From Heterocephalus glaber (lineage: Eukaryota > Chordata > Mammalia > Rodentia > Bathyergidae), in the NCBI RefSeq assembly GCF_000247695.1, contig NW_004624848.1, positions 2,108,213 to 2,172,212 of the forward strand: a stretch of 64,000 nt of DNA, in the 5' to 3' direction. The notes beneath the pieces are model-generated. The model ran no database searches. It was not told the origin of the DNA and saw nothing but the letters and a program-made list of their open reading frames with translations. Each line of letters starts with the position of its first letter. Positions within the stretch are counted from its first letter, which is position 1. Shown piece by piece: positions 46,976-58,160 of the stretch. The translations under genes and the position numbers were made by a program.

Positions 46976-47419
46976 TTACTACCCCAACTCCAGCACAAAG
47001 CTCTTTGTTCCTCCAGAATTATTTGGCTATTTTTATTAAAGTACTGCTAACTTTCAGCTCCTTAGAGGGTAGATGGGGCGTTTATCCCCCATTCCAACCT
47101 ACCATATTGAAAAAAAAGTCAGATCAAAAAGCTCAAATTTTGTCTATTTACTTGACATTAAATATTTATTATTAAATAGATAATAAAAGTTATTCAACCT
47201 ATTATATAAGCTCAATGAAGTGCAATTCTTTGAAATTTCAGCTGATAAAACAGCATGTTACATAAAGATGCTACCAGGACGGGTGAAAAAACTTGGGCTA
47301 ATGAAATAACTCAGCCAACATTTTTTCCCTCAGGAGTCTTAATTAGCTAAGGGAAGATGAAAGCATCCTAAGGCTGAGTGCCGTTTTGAGTGGTATTTGC
47401 TGGCTTCACGACACACTTT

Positions 47420-47540
47420 TCGTTTGTTTGTTTACATATTTATTCGTGCACTTATTTGTGCAGTGCTGACAGGGAAGCCATGCTTCACTCAGGCAAGGCA
47501 AGCGTTCTACACTGAGCTGCACCCTGCCTCTCGCTGTGCT
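47420..47540 (-). mobile_element. Possible dID/ID-like fragment, antisense
   Basis: The phrase 'aggcaaggcaagcgttctacactgagctgcaccctgcc' resembles an antisense ID/dID body after a T-rich region. There is no B1 half and no duplications. Flanking DNA (46976-47867) is otherwise unassigned. Confidence 0.4.
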
Positions 47541-47867
47541 CTTGTACCCAACTTACCCAAAGCCGGGTGCCCTTGCTTCACATTTCCAGTCAGTTCTCTC
47601 ACCTTGCACCCTTCCCTTCTCACCAGTGAAATGTAGCAGCTAGCATTTCCACTCTGTTAAGCAATCACTTAGTCTTTTGGAAAGATAACACAGTTATAGA
47701 TTTAAATTTGGGCTTTTTATTTTTTGGTTACTGGGGTTTTTTAAAATTTGTTTTTAAATGCTAAATCAGCAAATAATTTTGAATCACCCAGAGTGTAGAT
47801 TTCTTAGAATAACTAAAATAATCAACTAATTATTCCTATGGTGAAAAATGAAAGAAACATATACATG

Positions 47868-48200
47868 TGTCTCAGTCCTCCAGGCTGCTATAACAAATAC
47901 CCAAACCCAGTAAGGCATAAACCTCGGGAATTGATTCCTCACAGTTGGATGCTGGGAAGTCTAAGATCAAGGTCCTTGATAACCCTGTGTCTGGTCAGAG
48001 CCTGCTTCCTACCTCACCTGGCTCCCATGAGTAGGAGTAGCTAGTTTCCTGGACTCTCCCTTACAAGGGCACTAATCTCACTCACAGAAACACCACCCTC
48101 ATGACCTTACCACCTGAGAACACACATCCTCTACCATTGCTTTGGCGGTTAGGGTTTCAGTGTAAGAACTGAAGGGGACCAAACATTTAAATTGCAGCAT
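47868..48200 (-). mobile_element. MLT1-like MaLR LTR, antisense
   Basis: Starts 'tgtctcagtcctccaggctgctataacaaataccc' and keeps the order 'tcacagttggatgctgggaagtctaagatcaagg', 'cttacaagggcactaatctc', 'caccctcatgacctta', 'gcggttagggtttcagtgtaag', 'ggggaccaaacattt'. This is the well-known antisense order of an MLT1-type LTR. Target duplications were not found. Confidence 0.75.
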
Positions 48201-48284
48201 TGTCATACTGTGTCTAGCTATTTTAAATTAAATCCAGGTTATAAAAAATACAGCAATTTAAAAACAAAAGCGTACATCTGCTTA

Positions 48285-48432
48285 TTTATTTATAGCTTTG
48301 CTTTTTGAGACAAGGCCTTCCTTTGTAGTTCAGGCTGGGCTTGAACTCACTCTGTAGCCCAGTGGCCTTGAATGTGTAGCAATGCGCCTGCCTCAGCCTG
48401 GGGTTACGGGCATGTGCCACAACGTCTGGCAA
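48285..48432 (-). mobile_element. B1 SINE, antisense
   Basis: 'ctttttgagacaaggccttcctttgtagttcaggctgggcttgaactcactctgtagccc...cctgcctcagcctggggttacgggcatgtgccacaacgtctggc' is antisense B1. Confidence 0.85.
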
Positions 48433-48544
48433 ATGTATACAACTTCAATGAGTAACATTAGGAATACATTGCTGATGAAGTATTCTTAGGTCATCAGCTT
48501 TCTGAGTACCCATTTATCTTTCAGGCTAACAGTAGGAAATGTCC

Positions 48545-49035
48545 AGTGAAAATCCACTAAGCAGGATTGATGGCAGAAAAGGGTTCTTTTGTGCTACTGT
48601 CTCAGGGAAGATGGGGGCAGGTTGGAGCCATGAAATATGGAGCCACCTTCCAGAGGCACACAGTGTCCCCATCCCACGCCTCTCCTGCACCCTTGTCACA
48701 GCGTCTCCTCCCTCGCACCATAAATGTCCCCAAGGCCCACATGCTAAAGGCTCTCAGCCTTGTGCTCCAGGGAGGCAGAGCCTTTAGAGAGACTTTAGGT
48801 TATTGGAAGCAGACCCTTAATGGGACTGAGAGCCTCCGGCCCCCCTCTCCTGACCAGGAACCAAACGGGCTTCTCTAACCCTGGTTCTCATTGTGATGTC
48901 TTTGCCCAACTCAGGCCAAAGCAATGGGCACATTAGTCATGAACCACAGCCTCCTATGATGTGAGCCAGAATAACCCTCTCCTCTTTTAGGCTTATTTAT
49001 CTCAGATAAGTGTTATGGCTCACAGAACCCTGACA
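48545..49035 (+). mobile_element. MaLR-type LTR, sense
   Basis: Contains 'ataaatgtccccaaggcccacatgctaaaggctctcag' near 48720 and ends with the MaLR 3' pattern 'gtgagccagaataaccctctcctcttttaggcttatttatctcagataagtgttatggctcacag...ctgac'. The 5' limit is uncertain, so 48545-48690 may be a separate piece. An overlapping 103-codon frame is incidental. Confidence 0.6.
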
Positions 49036-49366
49036 AACTCAACCTCTGTAAGGATAAAGGCTTTCGGTAACTTTCTCAGGAGTTACAATGTTCAATTACA
49101 GAAACCAAGGTGAGTATTGCCCGTCCCTTATGGCATGAGGCATTACTATCCACGAGCAGCAGAGCGAAGACAGAAGCACATTCTGGTTCTGTCTGCAGCA
49201 ACAGAGCCAAGCACAACTACAGAGAACGTTGGGCACAGCTCAGGCCCCGACTCCTCTCTCTGTGGAAATGTTGGAAATGACTTGCCAACTCTCCTACACT
49301 TCCTAGCATTTGGAAAGTGCCAAGCTGTGATATTAGTAACATTTTACAAAGCTTGAAAGATCGAGG

Positions 49367-49711
49367 TGCTATGGTTTGGTTTTAGATACGTCCAAGGCCA
49401 TGTGTTAAATCTTGGTTTGCAGCCTGTAGTGCCAGTGGGTGGTGGCATCTGGGGGAAGGAGGTCAGGTCACTGTGTGGGTGCCTGAAGGGGACACTGGGA
49501 CTCAGGTCCTCCCCATCTCTGCCTTTGTTTCTGGGCCACCCTGAGGTGAGCAGCTTCGCCGTACAGCATGCTTCCCGCCGTGAGGTTCAGCCTCACCAGG
49601 GGCCGGAAAACAGCAGAGCCAAGGACACAGACATGAGCCGAAGGACCTTTCCTGCTCATGAGTTGTTCATCTTGGGTGTTTTGTGACAGCAGCAGAAAGG
49701 TGACTAACGCA
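49367..49711 (+). mobile_element. MaLR-type LTR, sense
   Basis: Starts TGCTATGGTTTGG, contains 'aaggccatgtgttaaatcttggtttgcagcc' and 'gggaaggaggtcaggtcactg', and ends 'gggtgttttgtgacagcagcagaaaggtgactaacgca'. The layout fits a complete MaLR LTR of about 345 bp with TG...CA ends. I see no matching 5-bp flanks. Confidence 0.7.
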
Positions 49712-51249
49712 TGAAATAAATTTTGGAAATTTGATATCATCTTTATTAAGTGAGATGAAGTTAGAAACACAGAGAGAGAGAGAGAGAATACGAATGTGAA
49801 GAACCTAAGTGGCTTGTGTTCTTACCTCACTACTGAGAAATGACTTTTACCTTGGAAAAACAAGAATTCAATATTTATATATTTTTACTAGTCATTTCCA
49901 GGTCATAATATAAACCAGGAACTTGTGTTTTCAAATGTCTCCTAAATTAGATTTTACTGCAAAAAATCCATCTCTTCTCTTGGAGATCACAAAATTATCT
50001 GGAATTGGAGAAAGACTAAATAAATCACAGGATGCCCCAAGGAACCGTACGGAGTGTTTCCATGTAAGAAAACATCTCACACATTTCAGCAAGTGCTCTT
50101 TTCATGCCAAGATTAGTTTTGCCATCTTCTCGTCCTCCTCATTACCTGGGAGCAGGGCAGAGGAGGGTGTGACTGGGTTTGGCCCCCACAGATGCACCAC
50201 CTGGGACTCCCTGGTTTCCACTTTTGGTAGCACTGTGAGCAGAGCCTCCCGGAGTGGAGCTGCCCAGCAGCTGAGCAGGTGTGGGCTCCGCAGACACACA
50301 CCCTTCCCCTTCCTGTGGGGAGAGGACTGCTCAGCGCCCCCTGGCTGTGTTACACCAACTTCAGAATCCACTTCACCAGGTACTGTTCAAGTGGGGCTCT
50401 GAGGCAGCCAGGCTTGAGAACACAGACTACTGTGTTCTTTGTATCAATCTTTCCATATATAAAGGAAATTGCTGATTTAGGACTGTGAAAACTGCTCCAC
50501 TCTGGGCTGACATGTCAAACCGAGAGATTCTGCTCTCACAGGCAGTATAAACATAAGCCTGTCACCCACCGCAGTCTCCGGTGAGGTCACAGAAACAACA
50601 CTGGAGTCTGCCGGGCCCTGACTGGTGGGTCAGCTTAGCCTGGAGTTCAAGTCGGCTTGCCACTGAGTATTTTATTAAAAGCGCTTTTGTTTCCTTTTCC
50701 TGATGATTCATAGTGATGTGAAGTGCAGCTGAAAAGGTGCATGGAAAGTAGGCAGGCTTCCCCCACCCCATTTGCCTCCCAGGAAAAGTAACCACTTCCG
50801 GAGCCCAGTTCCTGCCTGTCTGTTTCTGCCACTGTTTGGGGTGGCAGTGGACAGGCAGCAGACCTGCACTGGGATCAGGAAACTGGAGTTCCTGCCTCAG
50901 CTTTGCCCTCATCCACAGCCAATCCCTCATCCTTTACTTTTCTCCCCAGCTGCAGAAAATGCCCCTGCTTCCAAGAAAAATTCTGGGAATTTATAAAAGA
51001 TCTTTGATGTGCTCTTCAGAGAATTCAGGTTTGGAGTAGGAAGATAAAATATATTCCATTTGTAGGAAATCAGAAGAAAGTAATGGATTCCAACTTGGAA
51101 AACATTGAAACGCAAAGCGAGCAGCAGGACAGTGTGATATGACTGAGTGCAATGAAACACAGAATTGTTTGAGTGCTTTAATCCACTGCCATTCACATAG
51201 CTTCCTTCCCATATTTCACTTGCATCATAAATTGTAAAGCATTTATGTT
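49712..51249. other. Unassigned DNA, GC-richer centre
   Basis: A (GA)n run lies at 49771-49788. From 50100 to 50960 the GC content rises and frames of up to 159 codons appear on the plus strand (49923-50402) and 122 on the minus strand. None shows a domain, so I call no gene. A possible MIR scrap at 50860-50930 is too short to support. Confidence 0.35.
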
Positions 51250-51262
51250 AAAAGCAATGAGG

Positions 51263-51355
51263 GCCGGGGATTTAGCTGAGTGGTTCAGGCGCCTGCCTCC
51301 CAAGCGCAAGGTCCCGAGTTCAATCCCAGGTACCAAAAAACAAAACAACAACAAC
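51263..51355 (+). mobile_element. ID SINE with target-site duplication
   Basis: Subfamily B ID ('gccggggatttagctgagtgg...cgcctgcctcccaagcgcaaggtcccgag...aggtacc') with a 'caaaacaacaacaac' tail. The perfect 13-bp duplication aaaagcaatgagg lies at 51250-51262 and 51356-51368. The first G residues of the ID may be shared with the duplication. Confidence 0.93.
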
Positions 51356-51368
51356 AAAAGCAATGAGG

Positions 51369-51809
51369 TTATTGGTGAGTTTTTCCCTTTTTCCCTCACA
51401 CAAATAAAACATCACCATTCATTTACTGACACATATTTAACCAGACACTTCCAATACATATTGCATCATGTCTTTTCAAAAACTGCCATAAGCTCCCACT
51501 CTAAGATGATGCTCATATTTAGTAATCTAATTCTATTACAATGTGGAAAGCCACTTTTATCAAATAGGGCACATTATTTACTGTGTTAGTTTACTTATTT
51601 CCTGGAATGTGATTTTATAATTCTTTCCCCTTCAGAACCTCAGAAAAATACATCTTCTCATCTTTCACCGTAGCTTTTTAGGATAGAGAGCCAGCATGCA
51701 GTGGATGGTTTAGAGGGCAGGGAATCTCAGCTGCTTCCAATACAGGATGGTCAGGCAAATCGGGGAATGCAGTTCACCTCTAGGATTCAAATATGGTGGG
51801 CTCCTGGGG
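51369..51809. other. Unique spacer
   Basis: No gene or repeat recognised. Confidence 0.4.
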
Positions 51810-51856
51810 TGTGTGTGTGTGTGCGTATGTGTGTGTGTGTGTGTGTGTGTGTATGT
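51810..51856. repeat. (GT)n microsatellite
   Basis: About 47 bp of interrupted GT dinucleotide repeat, with the longest pure run about 24 bp at 51830-51852. It is likely polymorphic in length and alternates purine and pyrimidine. Confidence 0.95.
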
Positions 51857-54227
51857 ATGGGGGGTGTGGATGCCTTTACGGAGGTTTAAGCTAATATAAT
51901 TCCATCCAGCTATTTGAAATGAACACTGTCTGTGTTTTTACCCAGAATATACTGTCTTTACATTATAATACTAAGCAAATTTCCCTTTTAATTCAACTCT
52001 AAGATGCACTGGAAACACAACAAACTTCAAAATGAACGACCCCAGTCTTCTTTCTCAACTTTGCCGACTCACTTTATAGGCAGCTGAGTACTTTGAACTT
52101 TTAATTTCCTTTGTAAAGCATAATTGAGGGCATCTAAAGTATTCCTGATATAACCCACCGCCTCTAAATCACAGCTGAATATTGTGATTAGGTCACAGAA
52201 ATGATGAAGCACTGGTCTTTGAAGTTTGGCTTGTAATGCATCTCGGCCAGTAGCACTTCAAAGGAGTAAGTGGACCCTTCGGGCGCCCTTGCCTACCTGG
52301 CCAGTTCTCCCTGCAGGTTCATGGATGAGTAGACTAGGAAGTAGCTGTGTCTTGCTAATGAGAAATACCCATGTTTTGAACAACAACACTTCGAGTTTGC
52401 TATCTGCAAATCATTTGAGAGTGAACCACACATTTATTTTCTTCAAAATGAATGTATTCCTTCGCTACCCATTCATCTGTGTGCATCTAATTTGCTGGTA
52501 GATATTAGTTATCCTGCCTTTGAAATATGGATTTTGTTTTCTTGTTCAACATAAAGTTTCATGAATTGCAATTTTAAAAACCCCTTTTCCATTATTCTAC
52601 ATTAAAATACTACACTATTACTCCTTTTTCATGTGCCCATCCCTCACTCCTATGAAGTGTATGTGCACTCACAATGACAACACCAACACCAACAGGGACC
52701 TCTGCATTTACATTCTTCTTTAATAGTATGTGTTTGCAATGCATAATAATTACATCCCTTTTGGGGAATTGGTACAAGTACATATCACACATTTTCTTAT
52801 TTATTTTTTCACTCTTTAAGTTTCTGCTAACATTTAAAACGTCTGGTTATACAAGGAGATCATTGATTTATTATTGTTAATAGTTAAAGGATGGAAAAGT
52901 ATTAGAAATTATTCATAGCAAGAGTTTAAATATCCAGAGATTTTCTATTTAAATTCAGCCTGGGAATGCGAGGCTCATTGTTAAGAGATGCATTTAAGAG
53001 AGATTTAAATCTGAGAATAAACTCCTGTCCATATGCATGACCTAGGCACTTTATAAATTAGTCTGTCCAAGACAGTGTAGGTGAAATGCTGTCTGAAGGT
53101 GGCGGAATGAACTGAAAAATAATCTCCTGAAGTCCTACAGAGTCCTTTGATTCTACATGAAGCAGGGCCCAGACAACACACAGTTTTTGTGACGCTGCTT
53201 CGTTGCATATTTGTTTTCTTTATGGAGCAGATGGGACGACAGAAGAAAAAGCATGCTTCATCATAATTGTGTCTTCTAAATGAAAATGGCTTTATAATAC
53301 AGATAAAATTACTACAATAAAAGATAAAATATCCATATTTATCAACTTGACACTAAATTCAGTGTCAAATTAAGAATAAAGCATAAGAAAGGCTGCAGGT
53401 TTCTGCCTCACTTTGTATTAGAAGATTTATCTACGCCTAAGTAACTCCATGAAGAGGCCCTTTTTGTTCTTCCAATTGTCAGTGGTTATCATGCTGCTCA
53501 TGTTTAGTCTGAACCATTAGATTTTATGGTCTGGTTTCGAGTCAGAGGTGTGATTCCAAATAAGGAATCACAAGAACTTACAAGCTTGGTACTGTGGAAC
53601 AACCATACATTATGTCTGAGCAGAGGGAATTTTCTTGAAATGATGAATTCACATCTGTGCTATCTTTGTGGCCCAAGAATAATTTGTAAATTGCTCAAGG
53701 AATGAACATAATGTTATTTTCTGTTTCTTTGAATCAAGAAGCTGGTGGTGTCCTACTGAAAACCTTATTCACAGATTTATGAAACTTTAAGAAGGATGTT
53801 TCTAAGCACACAGATATTCGTGAGAAATCAGCATGCATTGTCAGAACTCTAAGACAAAGATGGAGAGCACTTCCATTATGATAAGCCAAAGCAAATTTAT
53901 TTTCAAACATTTGTATTAAATGCATTCATTACAGAGACTAAAACTGAGTGAAGTAAGATGGCACTAGGTAATGCTACATCTGTTTTAAGAAACCTTCACT
54001 TAAATATTTTTATCCCACTTTTTCTCATGCAGAACAACCTCACTGTTCCTGAACTGTTCAAGGTCACAATCAGTAACGTTGCCCTTCTGTCCTTATGATT
54101 CTGAGCTACACATTGGTCTCTACTCTCCCAATTCTGCAAGTCATCTGAGATTGATCCATTCAATAAAAGATGACTCACACTAACATGAAATAATGAGTAC
54201 ATTAAAACATTTTATTAACAAAAAAAG
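51857..54227. other. Unique intergenic DNA
   Basis: About 2.4 kb without recognisable repeats, the longest such stretch apart from parts of 0.8-4.4, 21.7-24.3 and 60.8-63.6 kb. Frames are short and featureless. Confidence 0.4.
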
Positions 54228-54385
54228 GGTGCCATTTACTGAGCTTCTATAATATGGCAGACATTTGGCTTGGTACTTTTAGGACATTATTTTACTCAAT
54301 TCAAAAAAATAAGTCTATAAGGTAGATATTATTGCCTGCATTTATCTAAGAGAAAAGTGAAGCTCTGAGTGTTTCAGAAAATCCT
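54228..54385 (-). mobile_element. MIR SINE, antisense
   Basis: 'catttactgagcttctataatatggcagac', 'ggacattattttactcaattc', 'tataaggtagatattattgcc' and 'ctaagagaaaagtgaagctctgag' follow antisense MIR in order, heavily diverged. Confidence 0.65.
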
Positions 54386-54909
54386 ATAATAGAAGGAATA
54401 ATGTTAATACAGATAACCTCAGACAGAGGTAGACAGCAGGTCTCGAAGGTCATTAATCTAAGGTTGCTGTGATTCCCTTTACAGCCCTGTCCTCTCACTG
54501 TTTGCTTTCATCCTATGACGGTACTAGATCCCCAAGAAAAACTTCTCCAAATCTTTTTCTGAACTAGTTTTTTTTTCTTTTTTCTTTCTCATAGCCAATG
54601 TTTGAAACATACTGTTTTAGCCAGGCCTTCTCTTTTTTTACCTGGCTTTCACCCCTTAGCTCAGTTTGATTTGGTTGTCACCACATGTAACCCATTGGCG
54701 CGTCTCCTGCTGTTGTTCCCAGTCATGTGCTCACTGGCCACTTGTCATACCAGCTGAGCACGTCTTCACTCTGGCACAACTGAGAACCTTCTGTTCCTGG
54801 AGGTTCTCTTTACCTGATTCCAAAGCATAACACTCTTCTGCTGTCTCCCCTACTTCCAAAGCTCAGTCTATAACTTCATCTTCAACTTGGGCTATCTTTC
54901 TCTGCATGT
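54386..54909. other. C/T-rich unassigned DNA
   Basis: No gene recognised. It may be upstream L2 sequence too diverged to call. Confidence 0.3.
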
Positions 54910-55320
54910 GTTTCAGACTTTCTCCATGATCTCATGAGCTGCTTCAAATTAGCAAACTAACATCTGCATCTATATTTCTAACCTAGTCAGTGTCAGACCT
55001 TATATGAAAATGTCTCCTCTATTTGTCTACTCATTTTCCCATAATCCCCTCAGACTCAACAAGTATCAAATTGAACTCATTGAACTCAATGCTGTCCTTA
55101 TAATCCATTCATACTAAATACCCTACCCTAGTGAGTGAATGCATACTTATTCTGGATGCCCAATCCAAATATCTGTCCATTATCAAGGACCCTTTTTATG
55201 TCATATTTTCTATTGATCACCAGCTCTCAACAAGGCCTCAATGATTTTTTACCAACTTAAAATCTCTCGAATCCGTCACTTCCTTTTCATTCCCACTGCC
55301 TTTCTTGACTTCAAGTTGAA
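54910..55320 (+). mobile_element. Ancient L2-like LINE fragment
   Basis: 'tatatttctaacctagtcag', 'ctcaacaagtatcaaattgaactcattgaactc', 'ctggatgcccaatcc' and 'aaaatctctcgaatccgtcacttccttttcattcccactgcc' follow, in order, an old L2-type LINE coding region. No intact frame. Confidence 0.4.
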
Positions 55321-55494
55321 GCTTAAATCAAGCATGGCAAGTATGCACAACAGCTCTTTAAATGATACCCAGACTTCTACACTTGACATCCTCTTGTTGC
55401 ATTCCGTGGAAGGCAGCCCAATTCCTGTATTTAAAGTTATTGGATTTTCTTCATGGCAAATTTAAAAAATTTAGAACAACATTTATGACCCCAA

Positions 55495-55740
55495 GTGATT
55501 TAGCCCAGGGCTTCGTGCACATTTTCCATAAGGAGCCACATAGCTACATAGCAAATGTTTTACCCACCGAGACACACTGGATCTATGATAAGTTACTCAG
55601 CTGCAAAGGTGGTGTACCAAAGCCAATACAGACCATGTGCAAATCAACAGTGGTGGCTGTGATTCCGTGGAATTTTATTTACCCAGTTAGACTCCAGGCC
55701 ATGTTTGGCTGCCAGAATATGTATGATAGGTCAACCCAGC
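55495..55740 (+). mobile_element. hAT-Charlie-like DNA transposon remnant (second copy)
   Basis: 'gcccagggcttcgtgcacattttccataaggagccacatagctacatagcaaatgtttta', 'taccaaagccaatacagaccatgtgcaaatcaacagtggtggctgtgattccgtggaattttatttaccc' and 'ggccatgtttggctgcc' match the order of the family at 25385-25610. A 153-codon frame (55362-55823) across it is chance. Confidence 0.55.
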
Positions 55741-55774
55741 CTGCCTCCTTCTTCAGCTTAACTCTCATCATTGC

Positions 55775-56105
55775 TGTGTTAGTTACTGTCCTGTTCCTGG
55801 GACCAAGCACCCAATACCCATAATTTAAAGAAGAGAAGGCTTATTTTTGCTCATGTTTTCAAGGAATTCAGTCCATGGTCAGCTGGCTCTGGGGCAGGAA
55901 CATGGATGTGGAAATTCATAGCAGAGCAAAGCTGCTTAGTTCCTGGAAACTGGGAAGCAGAGCAGGGGAACTGTGACAGAGAGGAAGGGCCAGGGACCAG
56001 ATAAAGACCCCGGCTCCCGGACTCACCCCCCACACAGCCGGAAGTGCACTTTGCGGATCCCCAAATGGTCCCCAAGCCAACCAGGTGTTTAATCAAGCCT
56101 GTGAC
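55775..56105 (-). mobile_element. Rodent MaLR-like LTR, antisense
   Basis: 'gttagttactgtcctgttcctgggaccaagcacccaatacccataatttaaagaagagaaggcttatttttgctcatg' is an LTR 3' end read antisense, with a reversed poly(A)-signal region. 'ccccaagccaaccaggtgtttaatcaagcc' stands at the other end. It shares the plan of the LTR at 13335-13715. Confidence 0.55.
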
Positions 56106-56124
56106 AATTGCATCTCATTTTATG

Positions 56125-56300
56125 CTCAGGCCAACGTAGAATTGTCATGCTTTTTCCTGCCTCTACATATTTAAACACTTGGTTCATTTTCTCCTTATGG
56201 GGCGACAATCTTCTGAACATTCTCTAAAGAAATGATTTCTAGTTCTCCTTCAAAAATATGTTGAGATGTGACATCTTCAAGTAAGGCCTTTCTCAGCTGC
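56125..56300 (+). mobile_element. L2 LINE 3' region
   Basis: 'tgtcatgctttttcctgcctctacatatttaaacacttggttc' and 'ttctccttcaaaaatatgttgagatgtgacatcttcaagtaaggcctttctcag' match the L2 ORF2 end/3' region in sense. Diverged. Confidence 0.5.
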
Positions 56301-56584
56301 TCTTGCATCAATTTAACTCTCTCCCCATGCGATTTGATATCCACGAAGGAGGAGAATCTAGCTTTTATTTCATTATTGTCCAGGGTCTCTAGAGACTTTT
56401 CTATGTAGCAGGTGTAAATTCATGTTAATGAATGAATTGCAGCACACTATCACATATTTTCAAATTCATGCATGTGCCAATACCCTGACCTTATTAATAA
56501 AATTAGAACAGTTGACTGTCAAAAATTTATTTAGTACTCCCCCCAGCTGAAATGATAGAAGGAATAACAACAATAGCAAAAGTT

Positions 56585-56815
56585 TGTACACAGCTATGTA
56601 TCAAACATCAAGCAGACATTTTAACACCTTCCAAGCATTCATCCTTTGAAAATTCACCTATGCATACAGTGACTATCATCCTCCCCAGAAGAAGAAATTG
56701 AATATAAAGAATTTGTGCAACATTCCCAGACTCATATACTGGCCAGGTCAGGATTCAAATCCAAGCAATCTGGCTTCCGGATGTTTATACTTAACTACCA
56801 CACTCTTCTGACTGT
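56585..56815 (-). mobile_element. MIR SINE, antisense
   Basis: Antisense MIR: 'catcctccccagaagaagaaattgaatataaagaatttgtgcaacattcccagactcatat', then 'ccaggtcaggattcaaatccaagcaatctggcttccgg' (reverse of the tRNA-like B box) and 'ttaactaccacactcttct'. The best-preserved MIR in the window. Confidence 0.8.
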
Positions 56816-56944
56816 CAAGTTTTAAGTGGAAAGTCTATTTTGGAGTGTGAAAGCTACTTTTCATTTTTATGGACCCTATCCACATTCAAATAATGAAGAG
56901 AATGAGAATGGATTGCAAGTTTATGATAGATGGTTGTTATTTTA

Positions 56945-57125
56945 CTGTCAGTGAACCAAATTCCAACTCAAACATTAGAAGCCACTGGCCTGTTTCTAAT
57001 ACAAACAGAATACAAAATAAAGCATAAATCACCAAAAACTCTTATAAGACACTTCCTTAAATCAGCATCTAAAGGAATATAGCCTCTGTATTTGCAAGAG
57101 ACCGTAAAAGAACTAAAGATTATAC
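56945..57125 (+). repeat. Unidentified repeat unit, copy 1
   Basis: This segment recurs at 57983-58160, same strand, with roughly three-quarters identity by eye. Shared phrases include 'accaaattcc.actcaaaca', 'aatacaaaataaagcat' against 'aatataaaataaagtat', and 'tagcctctgtatttgcaagag' against 'tagcctctgtatttccaagag'. I cannot assign it to a known family. Confidence 0.7.
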
Positions 57126-57982
57126 TAAGATTGCCCCGGCATAAAATTTTAAAACCTGATAAAATATCTATGGTGATAAGTGATCTTTGGAAAATTAAAA
57201 ATTATTACCTTATCTGTTAGAAGGAAAGAAAAATGGAAGTGCTATTAACTGGCCAACAAAACAGATTAGTATGATCATTAGAATATTTTAAACTGAAGAG
57301 AAAAGTAACACAGGTTTTCTGCATTCATGTTCTAATGGTTCCTTGAGGAAGATTGGAAAGCTGTAGTTGGTGAACCTGGGATGAGTTTTGAGATGGTTTT
57401 TAGCACTGTTCCTCTAAGCTGTGGTAGGGATGAACTTCTTATTTCTGATTTAGGGGAAAACCAGGTAGCATTTGTCACTTTGGGCACCAGTTTAAGAGCT
57501 CCTGTTCGTTCAGGCACCTCGTGCTCCTCTGCTGCCCTGGGCACAGACGCGATGTCAGAAGTCTGTCTCTGTCACAGAGAGACATCCATACTTACCCCAG
57601 AGGCCACTAGGGCACCTGGCTGGGATCTCTGGGACTTAGGGGTGGCTGTGGTGGTGTCGCTTCCTCCTGCCTTAACTGTTCAAGCAAATACAAGTTCACC
57701 TTCACTCCTTCAGGCCTGCCAAAAATGGACAAACACTGAACAAACCAAAAACTCATATTCTTTCATTTTCCTTAACTGGTTCAGAATTTTACTCAAAGAT
57801 TCATTCGTATTGGGCTGGCAGTAAACTTAGCTTTCTTGTATTTAGAAGTCCACTTCCCAACTCCCTAAATTTCACCAACATCCTAGTATCTCCTCGTGGC
57901 AGCATAATGCTAGGGATTCTTTTTGTCTTTTTCATCCCATTGATCATCCCTAAGGAAGACCATCCAGGCCTCTACATCGATT
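57126..57982. other. Spacer between the two unidentified repeat units
   Basis: Includes a GC-richer block (57370-57700) with a 147-codon plus frame (57381-57824) and no recognised domain. It may be part of a larger unknown element bounded by the two repeat copies. Confidence 0.35.
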
Positions 57983-58160
57983 TGCTGTCAGCAAACCAAA
58001 TTCCCACTCAAACACGAGTAGCCACTAGCGTGTTTGTAATAAAAATGGAATATAAAATAAAGTATGGATCACTAAACATGCTTGCAGAGCACTTTGCTGA
58101 AACTGACACTAAAGGACGATAGCCTCTGTATTTCCAAGAGGCAGTGAAGGAAGAAGCAGA
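57983..58160 (+). repeat. Unidentified repeat unit, copy 2
   Basis: Second copy of the 56945-57125 unit, about 1,040 bp downstream in the same orientation. It carries an AATAAAG-type motif at the same relative place. The downstream sequence ('agcagataccatcttggg') still shows faint similarity. Confidence 0.7.

Noticed and set aside
49923..50402. 159-codon plus frame, longest non-L1 frame
   Set aside because: No recognisable domain. It lies in a GC-richer zone where stops are rarer, and opposite-strand frames of similar quality overlap it.
55362..55823. 153-codon plus frame
   Set aside because: It overlaps a hAT-like remnant and enters an antisense LTR, so it is not a gene.
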